64,000 nt of DNA. Source: Bryobacterales bacterium. Lineage in GTDB: Bacteria; Acidobacteriota; Terriglobia; Bryobacterales; Bryobacteraceae. The position numbers and the translations under genes were made by a program. The notes beneath the pieces were generated by a model that was not told the DNA's origin, searched no databases, and was given only the letters and a program-made list of their open reading frames with translations. The stretch is taken from positions 310,001-374,000 of the forward strand of contig JADJOP010000032.1 of the NCBI GenBank assembly GCA_016713735.1, in the 5' to 3' direction. Positions 48,037 through 56,888 of the stretch are shown one piece after another; position 1 is the first letter of the stretch, and every line of letters starts with the position of its first letter.

Positions 48037-49058
48037 AAACGCGAACCCTGTATCAGAACATCGGTTGCCACTGAGATCGCGTTTTGCGATACCAAACGGA
48101 AATTGTCCGCCGCCGCGTGCAGCCAAATGGCGCGCGCTTCATTGCGGTCGGCCTCCACCTGCCCCACGGCAATGCCCGTTTGCGCCGCCATGCCCACCGG
48201 ATTCGGCTGCGTCGTCCCCGCGCCGCGGTAATCGAACGGATCGCTCTCAAGCGCCGCCTCGATCGCCGCCACATCCGGCCGCTCGGCAAACAACACCCAC
48301 AACGACGACGTGTGCCCGTGCATCACCGCCGTCTGCAACAGCCGCAGGTTCGGCATCGGCGCCGCCGGCGTCGCCGACAGCAGCGTCGCCAGATGCCGCT
48401 CAATGCCCTCCTGAATCGTCTGCAAACTCAGCGGCGCTTCCTCGCCGAAGTGCGACAGGACGTTGAACGCCAGTTGCTCGTCGTAGATCGCCTTGGGCTG
48501 CGTCTTGAAGCTCAGCAGGTTCACCGTCTGCTGCTGCAACTCCTCCACGCCCTCCATGCCGCGCTCGCTGGCCGGTTCAAACGCCGTCACCACCGCCCGC
48601 CGCACACTGCCCGCCGTCCCCAACCGCTGCAACAAGGCCGCCATCATGATCGCCGCCGGATGCGCGATCACATGCACGAACGAATCCACCGCCGTGCCCT
48701 CGGGCTCAGCCATCGGAGCCCGCACACGCGCCGCCGCATGGTCGTCCAGCGTCCGCGTCAGGTCGATCACCACCGGAGCCTGCGGCCCCGGCCGGATCAA
48801 TGCGAACGCACGCTGGTTCAGCTCCGCCGCGCCCGCCAGAAAGACGATCCGCGCCTCGTTCAACGCCTCCTCGTCCATCGGCGTGATCACCACCGGTTCA
48901 TCTTCTCCGGCGCTGAGAATCGCCGTGCCCGGCTCCACCCCGCCCAGCAGCTTCAGCCGCGAGCCGAGAATGCTCTCGCGCAACAGGTCGCGCAGATCAA
49001 CGCCCTGCAGCTCGTCGCTGCCAACTAGACATACTTGGGGGATAGCTGGTTCTTTCAT
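48033..49058 (-). CDS. aspartate-semialdehyde dehydrogenase paralogue lacking the catalytic Cys (Usg-like)
   Basis: A protein of 341 residues with the overall ASADH layout: an N-terminal Rossmann-like part, the dimerisation half with RRAVVTAFEPASERGMEGVEELQQQT, then LAFNVLSHFGEE and a GHTSSLWV strand. Two key features are missing. The NADP loop GxTGxxG reads GSDELQG, and the segment where the active Cys should lie (PNCST in true enzymes) reads AHPAAIMM (132-139). This is the pattern of the Usg group of ASADH-like proteins with no known activity. The gene overlaps lptE by 4 nt. A real asd gene is presumably elsewhere in the genome. Confidence 0.8.
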   Translation of the reverse strand: MKEPAIPQVCLVGSDELQGVDLRDLLRESILGSRLKLLGGVEPGTAILSAGEDEPVVITPMDEEALNEARIVFLAGAAELNQRAFALIRPGPQAPVVIDLTRTLDDHAAARVRAPMAEPEGTAVDSFVHVIAHPAAIMMAALLQRLGTAGSVRRAVVTAFEPASERGMEGVEELQQQTVNLLSFKTQPKAIYDEQLAFNVLSHFGEEAPLSLQTIQEGIERHLATLLSATPAAPMPNLRLLQTAVMHGHTSSLWVLFAERPDVAAIEAALESDPFDYRGAGTTQPNPVGMAAQTGIAVGQVEADRNEARAIWLHAAADNFRLVSQNAISVATDVLIQGSRL

Positions 49059-49076
49059 GAACGGATGACGCGGCTC

Positions 49077-49958
49077 CTATTGGGCCGCCGGTTTCGGATG
49101 CAGGCGGCGCTTGATGAGCCCGCCCAAGCGGATGAAAATGCCGCTACCGACGTAGGTGACCGCCATGGCCAGCAACACCGGCTGCGAATAGTTCCAGATC
49201 AGGTAAATGAACGCGCCCAGCAGGATCACGCTGCGCGGCGAGCGCGGGCTGACCATGCTGAAATCCTTGAAGCTGCGGTAGCGCCACGTGCTCACCATGA
49301 GAAAGGCGAGCAGCGCGATCAGCGCCAGAAACGACACCGCGTACGGCCACCACACCAGAGGCATCGACCCCGCCGCGTACACCACCGCGGCCACCATCGC
49401 CGCCGCCGCCGGAATCGGCAGCCCAACAAAGTACTTCCGCCCCGGCCGCCCCGGGTTGCTCGGCTTCGGGTCCACCGTGATGTTGAACCGCGCCAGCCGC
49501 ATCGCCCCGCACAGCACGAACAGAAACACCAGGAAGTAGCCCGCCCGGTTGAAATGGTCGAGCAGCATCGGCGGCATGTCGTCCCGCACAAAATGGAATC
49601 CCCACGCCCAGGCCAGCACCGCCGGAGCCACGCCAAAGGCAATCACATCGGCCAGCGAATCCAGCTCGCGCCCGAAATCGGAGGTCGTATTCGTCATGCG
49701 CGCAATGCGCCCGTCCAGGCCATCGAGAAACACGCTGATGCCGATCGCCAGCGAAGCCCGTTCAAAAAACTGGTTGTGTCCCAACTGCCCGGCGGTGGCC
49801 AGCATCGCTCCGCGAAACGCATCGACAATCGCCACAAACCCCAGAAACAGGTTCCCCGCCGTGAACAGCGCCGGCAGCGCATAGGCAGCCTTCCGCGGCC
49901 GCCGGTCAGGCGATTTGGGATCGATCAGCCTGTCTCGCAGGCGTAGTTGCGGCATCAT
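49077..49958 (-). CDS. pssA: CDP-diacylglycerol--serine O-phosphatidyltransferase
   Basis: 293 residues from ATG 49958, chosen because GGAGGA lies 10 nt upstream; a GTG six codons earlier would include that site in the coding sequence. The CDP-alcohol phosphotransferase motif DG-x2-AR-x8-G-x3-D-x3-D is complete (D82 to D104, in DGRIARMTNTTSDFGREL). About seven to eight membrane helices are visible. It makes phosphatidylserine from CDP-DAG and serine. It follows psd by 21 nt, so the PS-to-PE pathway is one operon. Confidence 0.92.
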   Translation of the reverse strand: MMPQLRLRDRLIDPKSPDRRPRKAAYALPALFTAGNLFLGFVAIVDAFRGAMLATAGQLGHNQFFERASLAIGISVFLDGLDGRIARMTNTTSDFGRELDSLADVIAFGVAPAVLAWAWGFHFVRDDMPPMLLDHFNRAGYFLVFLFVLCGAMRLARFNITVDPKPSNPGRPGRKYFVGLPIPAAAAMVAAVVYAAGSMPLVWWPYAVSFLALIALLAFLMVSTWRYRSFKDFSMVSPRSPRSVILLGAFIYLIWNYSQPVLLAMAVTYVGSGIFIRLGGLIKRRLHPKPAAQ

Positions 49959-49979
49959 GCGGCGGTTGTCCTCCACAGC

Positions 49980-50579
49980 CTAAATGCGCTTGGCCAGTAT
50001 GCTCGCCCCGGCCGACACGCGCTGTCCTTCCCGCACTACGATATTCCATTCCGGCCCCAGGAAAATGTCGCACCGCGAGCCAAACTGAATCAGCCCCACG
50101 CGCTCGCCCATGGCGACCTTGTCGCCCGGCTTCTTCCAGAACAGGATGCGCCGCGCCACCATTCCGGCAATCTGGCTGAACACCACCGTCGTGCCTTCGC
50201 CTTCCACCGTCACCAGGTTCTGCTCGTTCTCCGCCGTCGCTTCCTCGCGGCTCGCCACCAGAAACTTCCCCGGCTTGTACTGCACCTTCGTCACCGTGCC
50301 CGTAATCGGCGTACGGTTCACATGCACGTCAAACGGGCTCAGAAAGATGCTGATCCGCCGCTTGCCGCCCGCATCATCCTTCACCGCCACCACCACGCCA
50401 TCGGCCGGCGACACGGCATAGGGACCCTGCGGGACCTCCCGCTCCGGATCGCGGAAGAACCACAGCGAAAAGACGGCCATGATTCCAAACGGAATCGCTG
50501 CCCAGGGGCGTGTCAGATAGCCAACCAACGCGCCGCTTGCGAGAAACCCAAGGGCGTAATAAATGCCTGTAATGACCAT
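49980..50579 (-). CDS. psd: phosphatidylserine decarboxylase proenzyme, short (PSD-B like) form
   Basis: A protein of 199 residues with two N-terminal membrane helices and the short decarboxylase domain. The SPADG motif is at 57-61, DVHVNRTPITG has the conserved His (H86), and the self-cleavage site FGSR (G167/S168) generates the pyruvoyl cofactor from the Ser. The short length fits the phosphatidylserine/archaetidylserine decarboxylase type of many non-enteric bacteria. It produces phosphatidylethanolamine and is coupled to pssA. It is divergent from the GNAT gene with 23 nt between starts. Confidence 0.92.
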   Translation of the reverse strand: MVITGIYYALGFLASGALVGYLTRPWAAIPFGIMAVFSLWFFRDPEREVPQGPYAVSPADGVVVAVKDDAGGKRRISIFLSPFDVHVNRTPITGTVTKVQYKPGKFLVASREEATAENEQNLVTVEGEGTTVVFSQIAGMVARRILFWKKPGDKVAMGERVGLIQFGSRCDIFLGPEWNIVVREGQRVSAGASILAKRI

Positions 50580-50602
50580 GAGGAGACGACTACCATTGTG
50601 GC

Positions 50603-51214
50603 ATGGCTTTCCCGCTCACCGATGGCTATCACCTGCTGCCCAAAGGCAAAATGGCCGCCGTCGTCACCTGGCTCGACATGCACGCCCCACCCCCGCCCGG
50701 ACCGGCCCTGCCCCCAGGCGTCCAGCTCATCGCCCAGCCCGCGCCCGATGCCGCCGCCTACCTCGCCCTGTTCCGCGCCATCGGCGAACCCTGGCTCTGG
50801 TTCGGCCGCCTGCAACTCACTATCGACGATCTCCAACACCAGCTCACCCGCAGCGGCGTCGAGGTTTTCCACCTCGTGCACCACGGCGAGACGCAGCAGG
50901 GTGAGGCCATCGGCCTGCTGGAATTGAACCGCGAAGCCGGCGGTGAGGTCGAAATCGCCTACTTCGGCCTTCTGCCGCAGTGGGCCGGCCGCGGCCTCGG
51001 CGCCGCCTTTATGGCCGCCGCCCTGGCACACGCCTGGAAACCAGAGACCCGCCGCGTCTGGCTCCACACCTGCACCTTCGACCACCCCGCCGCCCTGCGC
51101 TTCTATCGCAAATGCGGTTTCCAACCCTATCAACGTGGCCTGGAGATCTTCGACGACCCGCGCCTCAACGGCACGCTCGCGCGCAGCGCTGCCGCTGAAG
51201 TTCCTCTCCTGTAG
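50603..51214 (+). CDS. GNAT family N-acetyltransferase
   Basis: A protein of 203 residues with a C-terminal GNAT domain at about 85-185. The acetyl-CoA motif A is QWAGRGLG (126-133) after the EIAYFGLLP strand, and motif B contains HPAALRFYRKCGF. The N-terminal 80 residues do not look like a known extra domain. Substrate unknown. It is divergent from psd. Confidence 0.85.
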   Translation: MAFPLTDGYHLLPKGKMAAVVTWLDMHAPPPPGPALPPGVQLIAQPAPDAAAYLALFRAIGEPWLWFGRLQLTIDDLQHQLTRSGVEVFHLVHHGETQQGEAIGLLELNREAGGEVEIAYFGLLPQWAGRGLGAAFMAAALAHAWKPETRRVWLHTCTFDHPAALRFYRKCGFQPYQRGLEIFDDPRLNGTLARSAAAEVPLL

Positions 51215-51265
51215 GATGCGCGCCTGCCCGGGCAGCCGCCCTCAGCCTGGGCTCAGCAGCCGCCG

Positions 51266-52483
51266 CTACCCCCGGCTCAACAGACCCGAGAACAGCGACC
51301 CGATGCTCGACTTCTTCTTGGTCTGCTCCACCGCCGTGCTGCGCTTGCCGGCCAGCCGGTCAGCCAGTTGCACCAGGCTCTTGCCGATGGGCGTCGAACT
51401 GGCGATCGGCTTGCCCTCCACCAGCGCCGCCTGCACCGCGTCATAGTCGGAGGGCAGCACGTGGAAGACATCGGAGTGCAGCGCCGTCTCGATCGCTTCC
51501 TGGTTCAAGCCCACCTCGGAGCTGTAGCGGTTGACGATCAGCTTCACCTTGGCGCGGTCGACGCCCATGCGGTCCAGGCCCTGCAGCACGCGTTGTGTCG
51601 CCCGCAGTGCCGGCAGTTCGTTGGTGGTCACCAGCAACACCTCGTCGGCCAGGTTCACCAGCGACGTCGCCCAACTGCCGAATGGCCCCGGTGAGTCCAC
51701 CGTGATGATGTCGTAGGCCTGCCGGGCAAACTGAAACAGCGCCGCGGGGTCGGCGTTATTGGATTCGACATCAATCGGATTCTCCGGCGACAGCAGGACG
51801 TCCACGTCATTGTGCTTGGTCACCAAACCACGCCAGATGTCGGAGTCCAGGCCGCCCTCGCGCGTTAGCGCATCCACGAAGCTATACACCGGCTTCAGCT
51901 TCAACAGAAACGGAATGGTCCCGGTCAACGGGTCGAAGTCGGCCAGCATCACCCGTTTGAACCCATGCCGCTTCCAGTGAAAGGCCAGATTGCTGGCCAG
52001 CGTCGAGGCCCCGCAGGCGCCCTTGGCCGGCATCACCACCTGCACACGGGCCCCGCCGGAAAGCGCGCTCTCCCCCTTGCGCATCACCAACCGCGCCAGC
52101 ACCGGCTGCAACTGGTCGCCCGTCACCGGCTGCAACAGAAATTCGCTCGCCCCCGAACGCAGGCAACGCATGATCAGATCCGGATCGTTGCCATGCAGAA
52201 TCACCACCACCGGCACCCCAATCAGCCCCTGCGACAGCTGGTGCAGTGCCTCCAGACTCCCCTCACGGTTGTTGCTGACGTCCAGAAAAATCAGCGACGG
52301 ACGCTCCCCGCTGGCCATCTCGGCAATCAGCCGCCGGTCCGGCATCTGCGCCAGTTCCACCAGGGGAGCCATCGGCAACTCCTGGCTCAGCACAGGAATC
52401 AGCGCCGACTTGAGCTTGCGCTCCGTCGAGATGATCAGAACTGGTTGACTAATGGCCGGTTTAGACGTATTCCCTCCGGACAT
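51266..52483 (-). CDS. CpaE/TadZ-like MinD-superfamily ATPase with receiver-like domain
   Basis: A protein of 405 residues. The N-terminal half (about 14-135) is a response-regulator-like fold with an Asp in FLDVS (D68). The C-terminal half is a MinD/ParA-type ATPase with deviant Walker A KGACGAST (154-161) and DSPGPFGSW as the switch II region. This is the CpaE/TadZ arrangement used to position type IV or Flp pilus machines. No cpaF, cpaB or pilin genes are visible, so it is an isolated copy here. It is divergent from the LuxR regulator across a 218-nt gap. Confidence 0.85.
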   Translation of the reverse strand: MSGGNTSKPAISQPVLIISTERKLKSALIPVLSQELPMAPLVELAQMPDRRLIAEMASGERPSLIFLDVSNNREGSLEALHQLSQGLIGVPVVVILHGNDPDLIMRCLRSGASEFLLQPVTGDQLQPVLARLVMRKGESALSGGARVQVVMPAKGACGASTLASNLAFHWKRHGFKRVMLADFDPLTGTIPFLLKLKPVYSFVDALTREGGLDSDIWRGLVTKHNDVDVLLSPENPIDVESNNADPAALFQFARQAYDIITVDSPGPFGSWATSLVNLADEVLLVTTNELPALRATQRVLQGLDRMGVDRAKVKLIVNRYSSEVGLNQEAIETALHSDVFHVLPSDYDAVQAALVEGKPIASSTPIGKSLVQLADRLAGKRSTAVEQTKKKSSIGSLFSGLLSRG

Positions 52484-52701
52484 ACTCCCTCTAGTCCCGA
52501 ATGGTGAGTTCGGCTTGAATTCTCCCTATCGGCGGAAAACAGGGAAAACCTGAGAGTGTAGACTGCCACCGCCTACTAGATTGCAGAGATGGTCCATTCC
52601 ACCCCGGGAGTCCTCCCCGGAATCCGATGGAGCTAGCAGCCGTTCCGGCCGCATCGACGGACTGATCTGAATGCAGTCAATCTTCCTTTCGCGAGCACTC
52701 T

Positions 52702-53358
52702 ATGGAATACTCATCGGCGATCAGAAACGTCGGAATATGTGAAACACAGCCTTTGACGGCCGAAGGGCTGCGCTCAGTCCTCTCTCGAACCGAGGATCTG
52801 CGCGTCCTGTGGCAGGCCGACAGCCTCATGGGGGCCATCGACCTGGTGAAAACACAGCGCCCGGAGCTGATTCTCGCCGACAAGAGCTTCGGCTCCCAGT
52901 CGCTGCTACAGTTTCTCCAGGAGATCCGTCCCTACCTGCAGAATACGGCCGTCGTCGTGTGGGGCTCCTCCATCACCGAGCCCGAGGCGCTGCGCCTGCT
53001 GCAATCGGGCGTCCGCGGTGTGGTGCGCAAAACGGCGCAGCCGGAGCTCGTGCTCACCTGCATGCGCTCGGTCGCCTCCGGCTCCAACTGGATGGAGGAC
53101 ACCCTGTTCCGCGATCCCCCGCGCATGGAGCGCTACCCCCGCTCCGAGCTCACCTCTCGCGAGCAGCAGGTGCTCGAGCTGGTCGAGCAGGGCCTCAAGA
53201 ATAAGGAGATTGCCCGCGAGCTGGGCATCCGTCCCGGCACCGTCAAAATCCACCTCAAGCACATCTTCGAAAAGACCGGCGTGCGCGGCCGCTACGGGCT
53301 CGCCCTCACCGGCCTCAAGGAGAAGGGCATGCTCGAGATGGCCACCGTCGAAGCCTAG
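52702..53358 (+). CDS. NarL/LuxR-type response regulator
   Basis: A protein of 218 residues. The receiver domain is at about 5-125 with phosphoacceptor candidate Asp60 (LILADKSFG) and switch Lys in VVRKTAQ. The acidic pocket at the N-terminus is weak (ICETQPLTAEGLRSVL), so phosphorylation may be impaired or the sensor side atypical. A LuxR helix-turn-helix lies at about 150-210 (LTSREQQVLELVEQGLKNKEIARELGIRPGTVKIH, read in two parts). No sensor kinase is adjacent. It is divergent from the CpaE-like gene. Confidence 0.87.
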   Translation: MEYSSAIRNVGICETQPLTAEGLRSVLSRTEDLRVLWQADSLMGAIDLVKTQRPELILADKSFGSQSLLQFLQEIRPYLQNTAVVVWGSSITEPEALRLLQSGVRGVVRKTAQPELVLTCMRSVASGSNWMEDTLFRDPPRMERYPRSELTSREQQVLELVEQGLKNKEIARELGIRPGTVKIHLKHIFEKTGVRGRYGLALTGLKEKGMLEMATVEA

Positions 53359-53449
53359 GCCGGGAAACGGGCTCGATCGCCCTCCGTCTCGCCGCCCTCG
53401 GGCAAATCGCTCTCACTCTGCCTCAACTTCGATATGCTGAGAGGCGGCG

Positions 53450-54697
53450 ATGAAGATCCAGCGGGTCCAGTCCTTTCTGCTTTCCTACCGGTTCCCGAAC
53501 CCGGTCAAACTCACCTATTACGGCGGCGAGCGCACCATCGTCAAACGCGATGCCATGCTAGTGCGCCTGGAGGGCGAGGGCGGCCTGGTCGGCTACGGGC
53601 CCGGCCAAGGCAGCGAAAAGGCCCACGCCGCCATCCGCGATGTCGTCGGCCCGTTTCTCGAAGGCCGCACGCTGGCCGATCCGGACGCGCTGCGAGCCAT
53701 GTTCCGCATGGGTCCGGGCGCCGACCCGGAGGTGTTCAAGGTCTATTGCATGGTCGAGGTCGCTCTCTACGACCTGCTGGGCAAGGTCCTGGGCGTGCCT
53801 GTGAGCGAGCTGGTGGGCGGCCGTGTGCGCGACACCATCGCTCTTTACGGCAGCGCCGGCATGTACCAGCCCGCCGAGGGCTTTGCGCGCGAAGCGGCGG
53901 CCTTTGCCGAACTCGGCTATCGCGGTTATAAGATGCGCCCGGCGCTCGGTCCGGAGGAGGATGTCCGCGCCGTCGAGCTGATGCGCGAAGCCGTCGGCCC
54001 GGCCCTGGAACTGATGGTGGATGCCCACTCCTGGTGGCGCATGGGCGACCGCAGCTACACGGCGGAAACGGTCCACCAGGTGGCCCGCGAAATGGGCTCG
54101 TTCGACATCGCCTGGCTCGAGGAACCGCTGCCGCCCGACGACCACAATGCTTACCGCGAGTTGCGCGAAACCGGCTATGTGCCCCTGGCCAGCGGCGAGC
54201 ATGAACCAAGCGACGATGCCTTCACCGACCTCATCGCCAGCCAGGCCGTCGACTTCGTCCAGATGGACGTCGTCTGCCAGGGCGGCTATGCCTCCGGCCA
54301 GCGCATCCTCTCCATGGCCCAGCGCCAGAACATCGCCTTTGCCTTCCACTGCTGGGGCACGGATCTGGAAGTGGTGGCGGCGGCGCAACTGGGCGTCTGC
54401 TGGCCAGAGATGGTGTCGGCCTGGCTCGAGCAGGCCGTCTACACCGACGAGCGCGTCCAATCCATGTACGAATTCCCCCTGGCCCGGCGCATCTTGAAGC
54501 ATCCGTTGGAGATCTCCGGCGGCGAACTGACTGTTCCCATCAAGCCTGGGCTGGGCGTCGAGATCAACGAGGATGTGATCCGGGAGTTCCCCTGGATTCC
54601 CGGACCCTGGTCCTATTTCACCCTCACCTCTCCGCCGGAGACCTACGCCGTCACCTCGGACCATAGCGTGAAGTGGAATCCAGGGGAGAAACCGTAA
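53450..54697 (+). CDS. mandelate racemase/muconate lactonizing (enolase superfamily) enzyme
   Basis: A protein of 415 residues. Barrel residues: K161-x-R163 (YKMRP) where KxK is common, metal ligands D191 (MVDAHSWW), E224 or E225 (WLEEPL) and E250 (ASGEHE), and the D272/H300 dyad (QMDVVCQGG, FHCWGTDLE). This favours the mandelate-racemase subgroup that acts on sugar acids. GAGAGG precedes the ATG by 5 nt. The NodB-like gene begins 3 nt after its stop, so it shares an operon with the deacetylase, ACP and ketosynthase. Substrate unknown. Confidence 0.85.
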   Translation: MKIQRVQSFLLSYRFPNPVKLTYYGGERTIVKRDAMLVRLEGEGGLVGYGPGQGSEKAHAAIRDVVGPFLEGRTLADPDALRAMFRMGPGADPEVFKVYCMVEVALYDLLGKVLGVPVSELVGGRVRDTIALYGSAGMYQPAEGFAREAAAFAELGYRGYKMRPALGPEEDVRAVELMREAVGPALELMVDAHSWWRMGDRSYTAETVHQVAREMGSFDIAWLEEPLPPDDHNAYRELRETGYVPLASGEHEPSDDAFTDLIASQAVDFVQMDVVCQGGYASGQRILSMAQRQNIAFAFHCWGTDLEVVAAAQLGVCWPEMVSAWLEQAVYTDERVQSMYEFPLARRILKHPLEISGGELTVPIKPGLGVEINEDVIREFPWIPGPWSYFTLTSPPETYAVTSDHSVKWNPGEKP

Positions 54698-54700
54698 CGG

Positions 54701-55426
54701 ATGAGCGGCGTGTGGGCGGGCGCGGCGGCTCCAGGCTGGCTCACGGCAGGGCTGGCCGGCGCGGCGGTTGTGGGGGCGGCGGCGTGGGCCGTGCGCGGAC
54801 GCTCGTCGCAGGTGTTCGGTCCCTCGCTGTGGCGTGGCCATCCGGCCCGGCCGCGCGTGGCGCTGACGTTCGATGACGGCCCCTCACCGGCAACAGAGGC
54901 CATTCTCGACCTCTTGCAGGAATTTTCAGCACGGGCGACCTTCTTCCAGATCGGGCAGGCGGCGCTCGGCAGCCCTGCGCTGGCCCGCCGCGTTTCCGCC
55001 GCGGGCCACGAAATTGGAAACCACACGCTTTCCCACGCCGCGCTCTATGCAAAGACACCCGCGGGCGTGTATGGTGAAGTGTCGGGGGCACAGCGAGTGC
55101 TCCAGGAGATTCATGGCGGAGCGCCCCGGTGGTTCCGCGCTCCATATGGCTGCCGGTGGTTCGGCCTGCGCGATGCGTTGCGCGATCACGGCCTGACCGG
55201 TGTCATGTGGAGCTGTCTCGGACTGGATTGGAAGCGGCCCGCCCGCTCCGTGGCGGCACGAGTGATCGCCCACGCCGGCAACGGGTCGATCATCTGCCTC
55301 CACGACGGCCGCGCCGGGCAGCCCGGAGCCGATTGCCGTGTCACCGTGGAAGCGCTGAGGCTCATTTTGCCCGCGCTCCGGCAACGGCAGTTAGAATTAG
55401 TGACATTGAGTGAGGTTTTCCGATGA
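54701..55426 (+). CDS. NodB-type polysaccharide deacetylase
   Basis: A protein of 241 residues with an N-terminal hydrophobic segment at about 10-30 (anchor or signal) and a NodB homology domain. Motif 1 is TFDDGP (56-61), motif 2 is HTLSH (H108, H112), motif 3 is RAPYGC, and a late LHDG carries the motif 5 His. These are the metal and acid/base residues of carbohydrate esterase 4. It would remove an acetyl group from an N- or O-acetylated sugar. It starts 3 nt after the enolase-superfamily gene and its stop overlaps the acyl carrier protein start (ATGA). Confidence 0.87.
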   Translation: MSGVWAGAAAPGWLTAGLAGAAVVGAAAWAVRGRSSQVFGPSLWRGHPARPRVALTFDDGPSPATEAILDLLQEFSARATFFQIGQAALGSPALARRVSAAGHEIGNHTLSHAALYAKTPAGVYGEVSGAQRVLQEIHGGAPRWFRAPYGCRWFGLRDALRDHGLTGVMWSCLGLDWKRPARSVAARVIAHAGNGSIICLHDGRAGQPGADCRVTVEALRLILPALRQRQLELVTLSEVFR

Positions 55427-55677
55427 CGCAAGAGTTTACCCAGCAGTTGCTGGAGTGCATTGCCAAAACGCTGCATAAACCGGTGGAAACCTATCGCCTG
55501 GACGCCAGCTTTGAAGAGCTGGGCATCGATTCGCTGGACGGCATCAACATCCTGTTCGCGCTGGAGAATGAGTTCGGCATCCAGATTCCCGACGATGCCG
55601 CGCGCAATGTGAAGAACCTCGGCGAGATGGCCCAGGGCGTGTGGAAACTGGTGGAAGCAAAAGGCGCGCCCGCATGA
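55423..55677 (+). CDS. acyl carrier protein (dedicated, NodF-like by context)
   Basis: A protein of 84 residues with the four-helix ACP pattern. The phosphopantetheine Ser is S37 in EELGIDSLDGINILFALE. It is acidic at the recognition helix (ENEFGIQIPDDAA). It overlaps the deacetylase stop (ATGA) and the ketosynthase start (ATGA). An ACP tied to one ketosynthase rather than to a full fab operon points to a specialised acyl chain. The NodF likeness rests on gene order, not on a sequence comparison. Confidence 0.88.
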   Translation: MTQEFTQQLLECIAKTLHKPVETYRLDASFEELGIDSLDGINILFALENEFGIQIPDDAARNVKNLGEMAQGVWKLVEAKGAPA

Positions 55678-56888
55678 AGGTAGCCGTCACCGGGGTGGGA
55701 GCCATTACACCCCTCGGTCTGTCGGCTCCGGTTTTCTGGCAGGCGCTCATCGAAGGCCGCAGCGGCATTGGTCCTCTCCAAGGCTGCTTCGCGGCACAGC
55801 TCCGCTTTCCCAACGGCGCCCAACTGCGCGGCTGGGATCCGCTGCATCACTTTGACGCCCGCACCGCCGACCTGCTCGACCCGTTCGCCCAATTCGCCGT
55901 CGTCGCCGGCCGTGAAGCCCTCGCCGATGCCGGCCTGACCGTGGACGATGTCCGGGGACCGCGCACGGCCATTCTCACCGGCTGCTGCGCCGGCGGCCAG
56001 GTGAGCGAAGACGTTCAGTTTCAGGATCTCTACATCAAGCAAACCGGGCGCGTCCATCCGATGACGATCCCGCGCATCATGTCCAACGCCGGGGCGAGCT
56101 TCCTTTCCATGGAGTGGGGCGCCAGCGGGCCTGTGTTTTCCGTCTCGACGGCCTGCGCCTCAGCCGGACATGCGATGGCGCAGGGGTTGTGGATGGTCCG
56201 CAGCGGCATGGTGGACCGCGCCATTGTGGGCGGGGCCGAAGCCGGCTTCAGCCTGGGCTTCCTCAAGGCGTGGGAGGCCATGCGCGTGGTGTCGCAGGAC
56301 ACCTGCCGGCCGTTCTCCAAGGACCGCAAGGGGCTCATCCTCGGCGAAGGCGCGGCCATGCTCGTGATTGAACCGCTCGAGGCGGCCCGCGCCCGCGGAG
56401 CCAAGGTCTACGCCGAGTTTGCCGGGGCAGGCATGAGCGCCGACGCCCATCACATCACGCAGCCGACCGTGGCTGGTCCCACGCTGGCCATGAGCAACGC
56501 CCTGGCCGACGCCGGCATGGCGCCGGAAGAGGTGGGCTACATCAACGCGCACGGCACCGGAACGCTGGCCAACGACGCTACCGAAAGCAAGGCCATCCAC
56601 GCCGTGTTCAACTCCCATGCGCGGCGGATCGCGGTGAGTTCGACGAAATCCATGCACGGCCACACGCTCGGCGCGGCCGGAGCCTTGGAAGCCGTGGCCA
56701 CCGTGATGGCATTGAAAGAGGGCATGCTGCCGCCGACCATGAACTACACCACGCCGGACCCGGAGTGTGACCTCGACGTGGTGCCCAACGCCGCCCGCGC
56801 GGCGCAGGTGGGCGCGGCGCTGTCGAACTCATTTGCTTTTGGCGGGCTGAACGCCGTGCTCGCCTTCAGAGCCCCAGCCGCTCTTTAA
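55674..56888 (+). CDS. beta-ketoacyl-ACP synthase II-type ketosynthase (FabF/NodE-like)
   Basis: 404 residues from the ATG that overlaps the ACP stop. KAS II residues are all present: C161 (STACASAGHAM), H293 (NAHGTGT), K325 and H330 (TKSMHGHTLGAAG), with the gating loop GFSLGFLKAWEAM. It condenses malonyl-ACP with an acyl chain. The ACP and deacetylase genes are directly coupled upstream. The gene ends 23 nt inside the convergent LytT-type regulator gene (56866-56888), an unusual tail overlap. Confidence 0.9.
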   Translation: MKVAVTGVGAITPLGLSAPVFWQALIEGRSGIGPLQGCFAAQLRFPNGAQLRGWDPLHHFDARTADLLDPFAQFAVVAGREALADAGLTVDDVRGPRTAILTGCCAGGQVSEDVQFQDLYIKQTGRVHPMTIPRIMSNAGASFLSMEWGASGPVFSVSTACASAGHAMAQGLWMVRSGMVDRAIVGGAEAGFSLGFLKAWEAMRVVSQDTCRPFSKDRKGLILGEGAAMLVIEPLEAARARGAKVYAEFAGAGMSADAHHITQPTVAGPTLAMSNALADAGMAPEEVGYINAHGTGTLANDATESKAIHAVFNSHARRIAVSSTKSMHGHTLGAAGALEAVATVMALKEGMLPPTMNYTTPDPECDLDVVPNAARAAQVGAALSNSFAFGGLNAVLAFRAPAAL

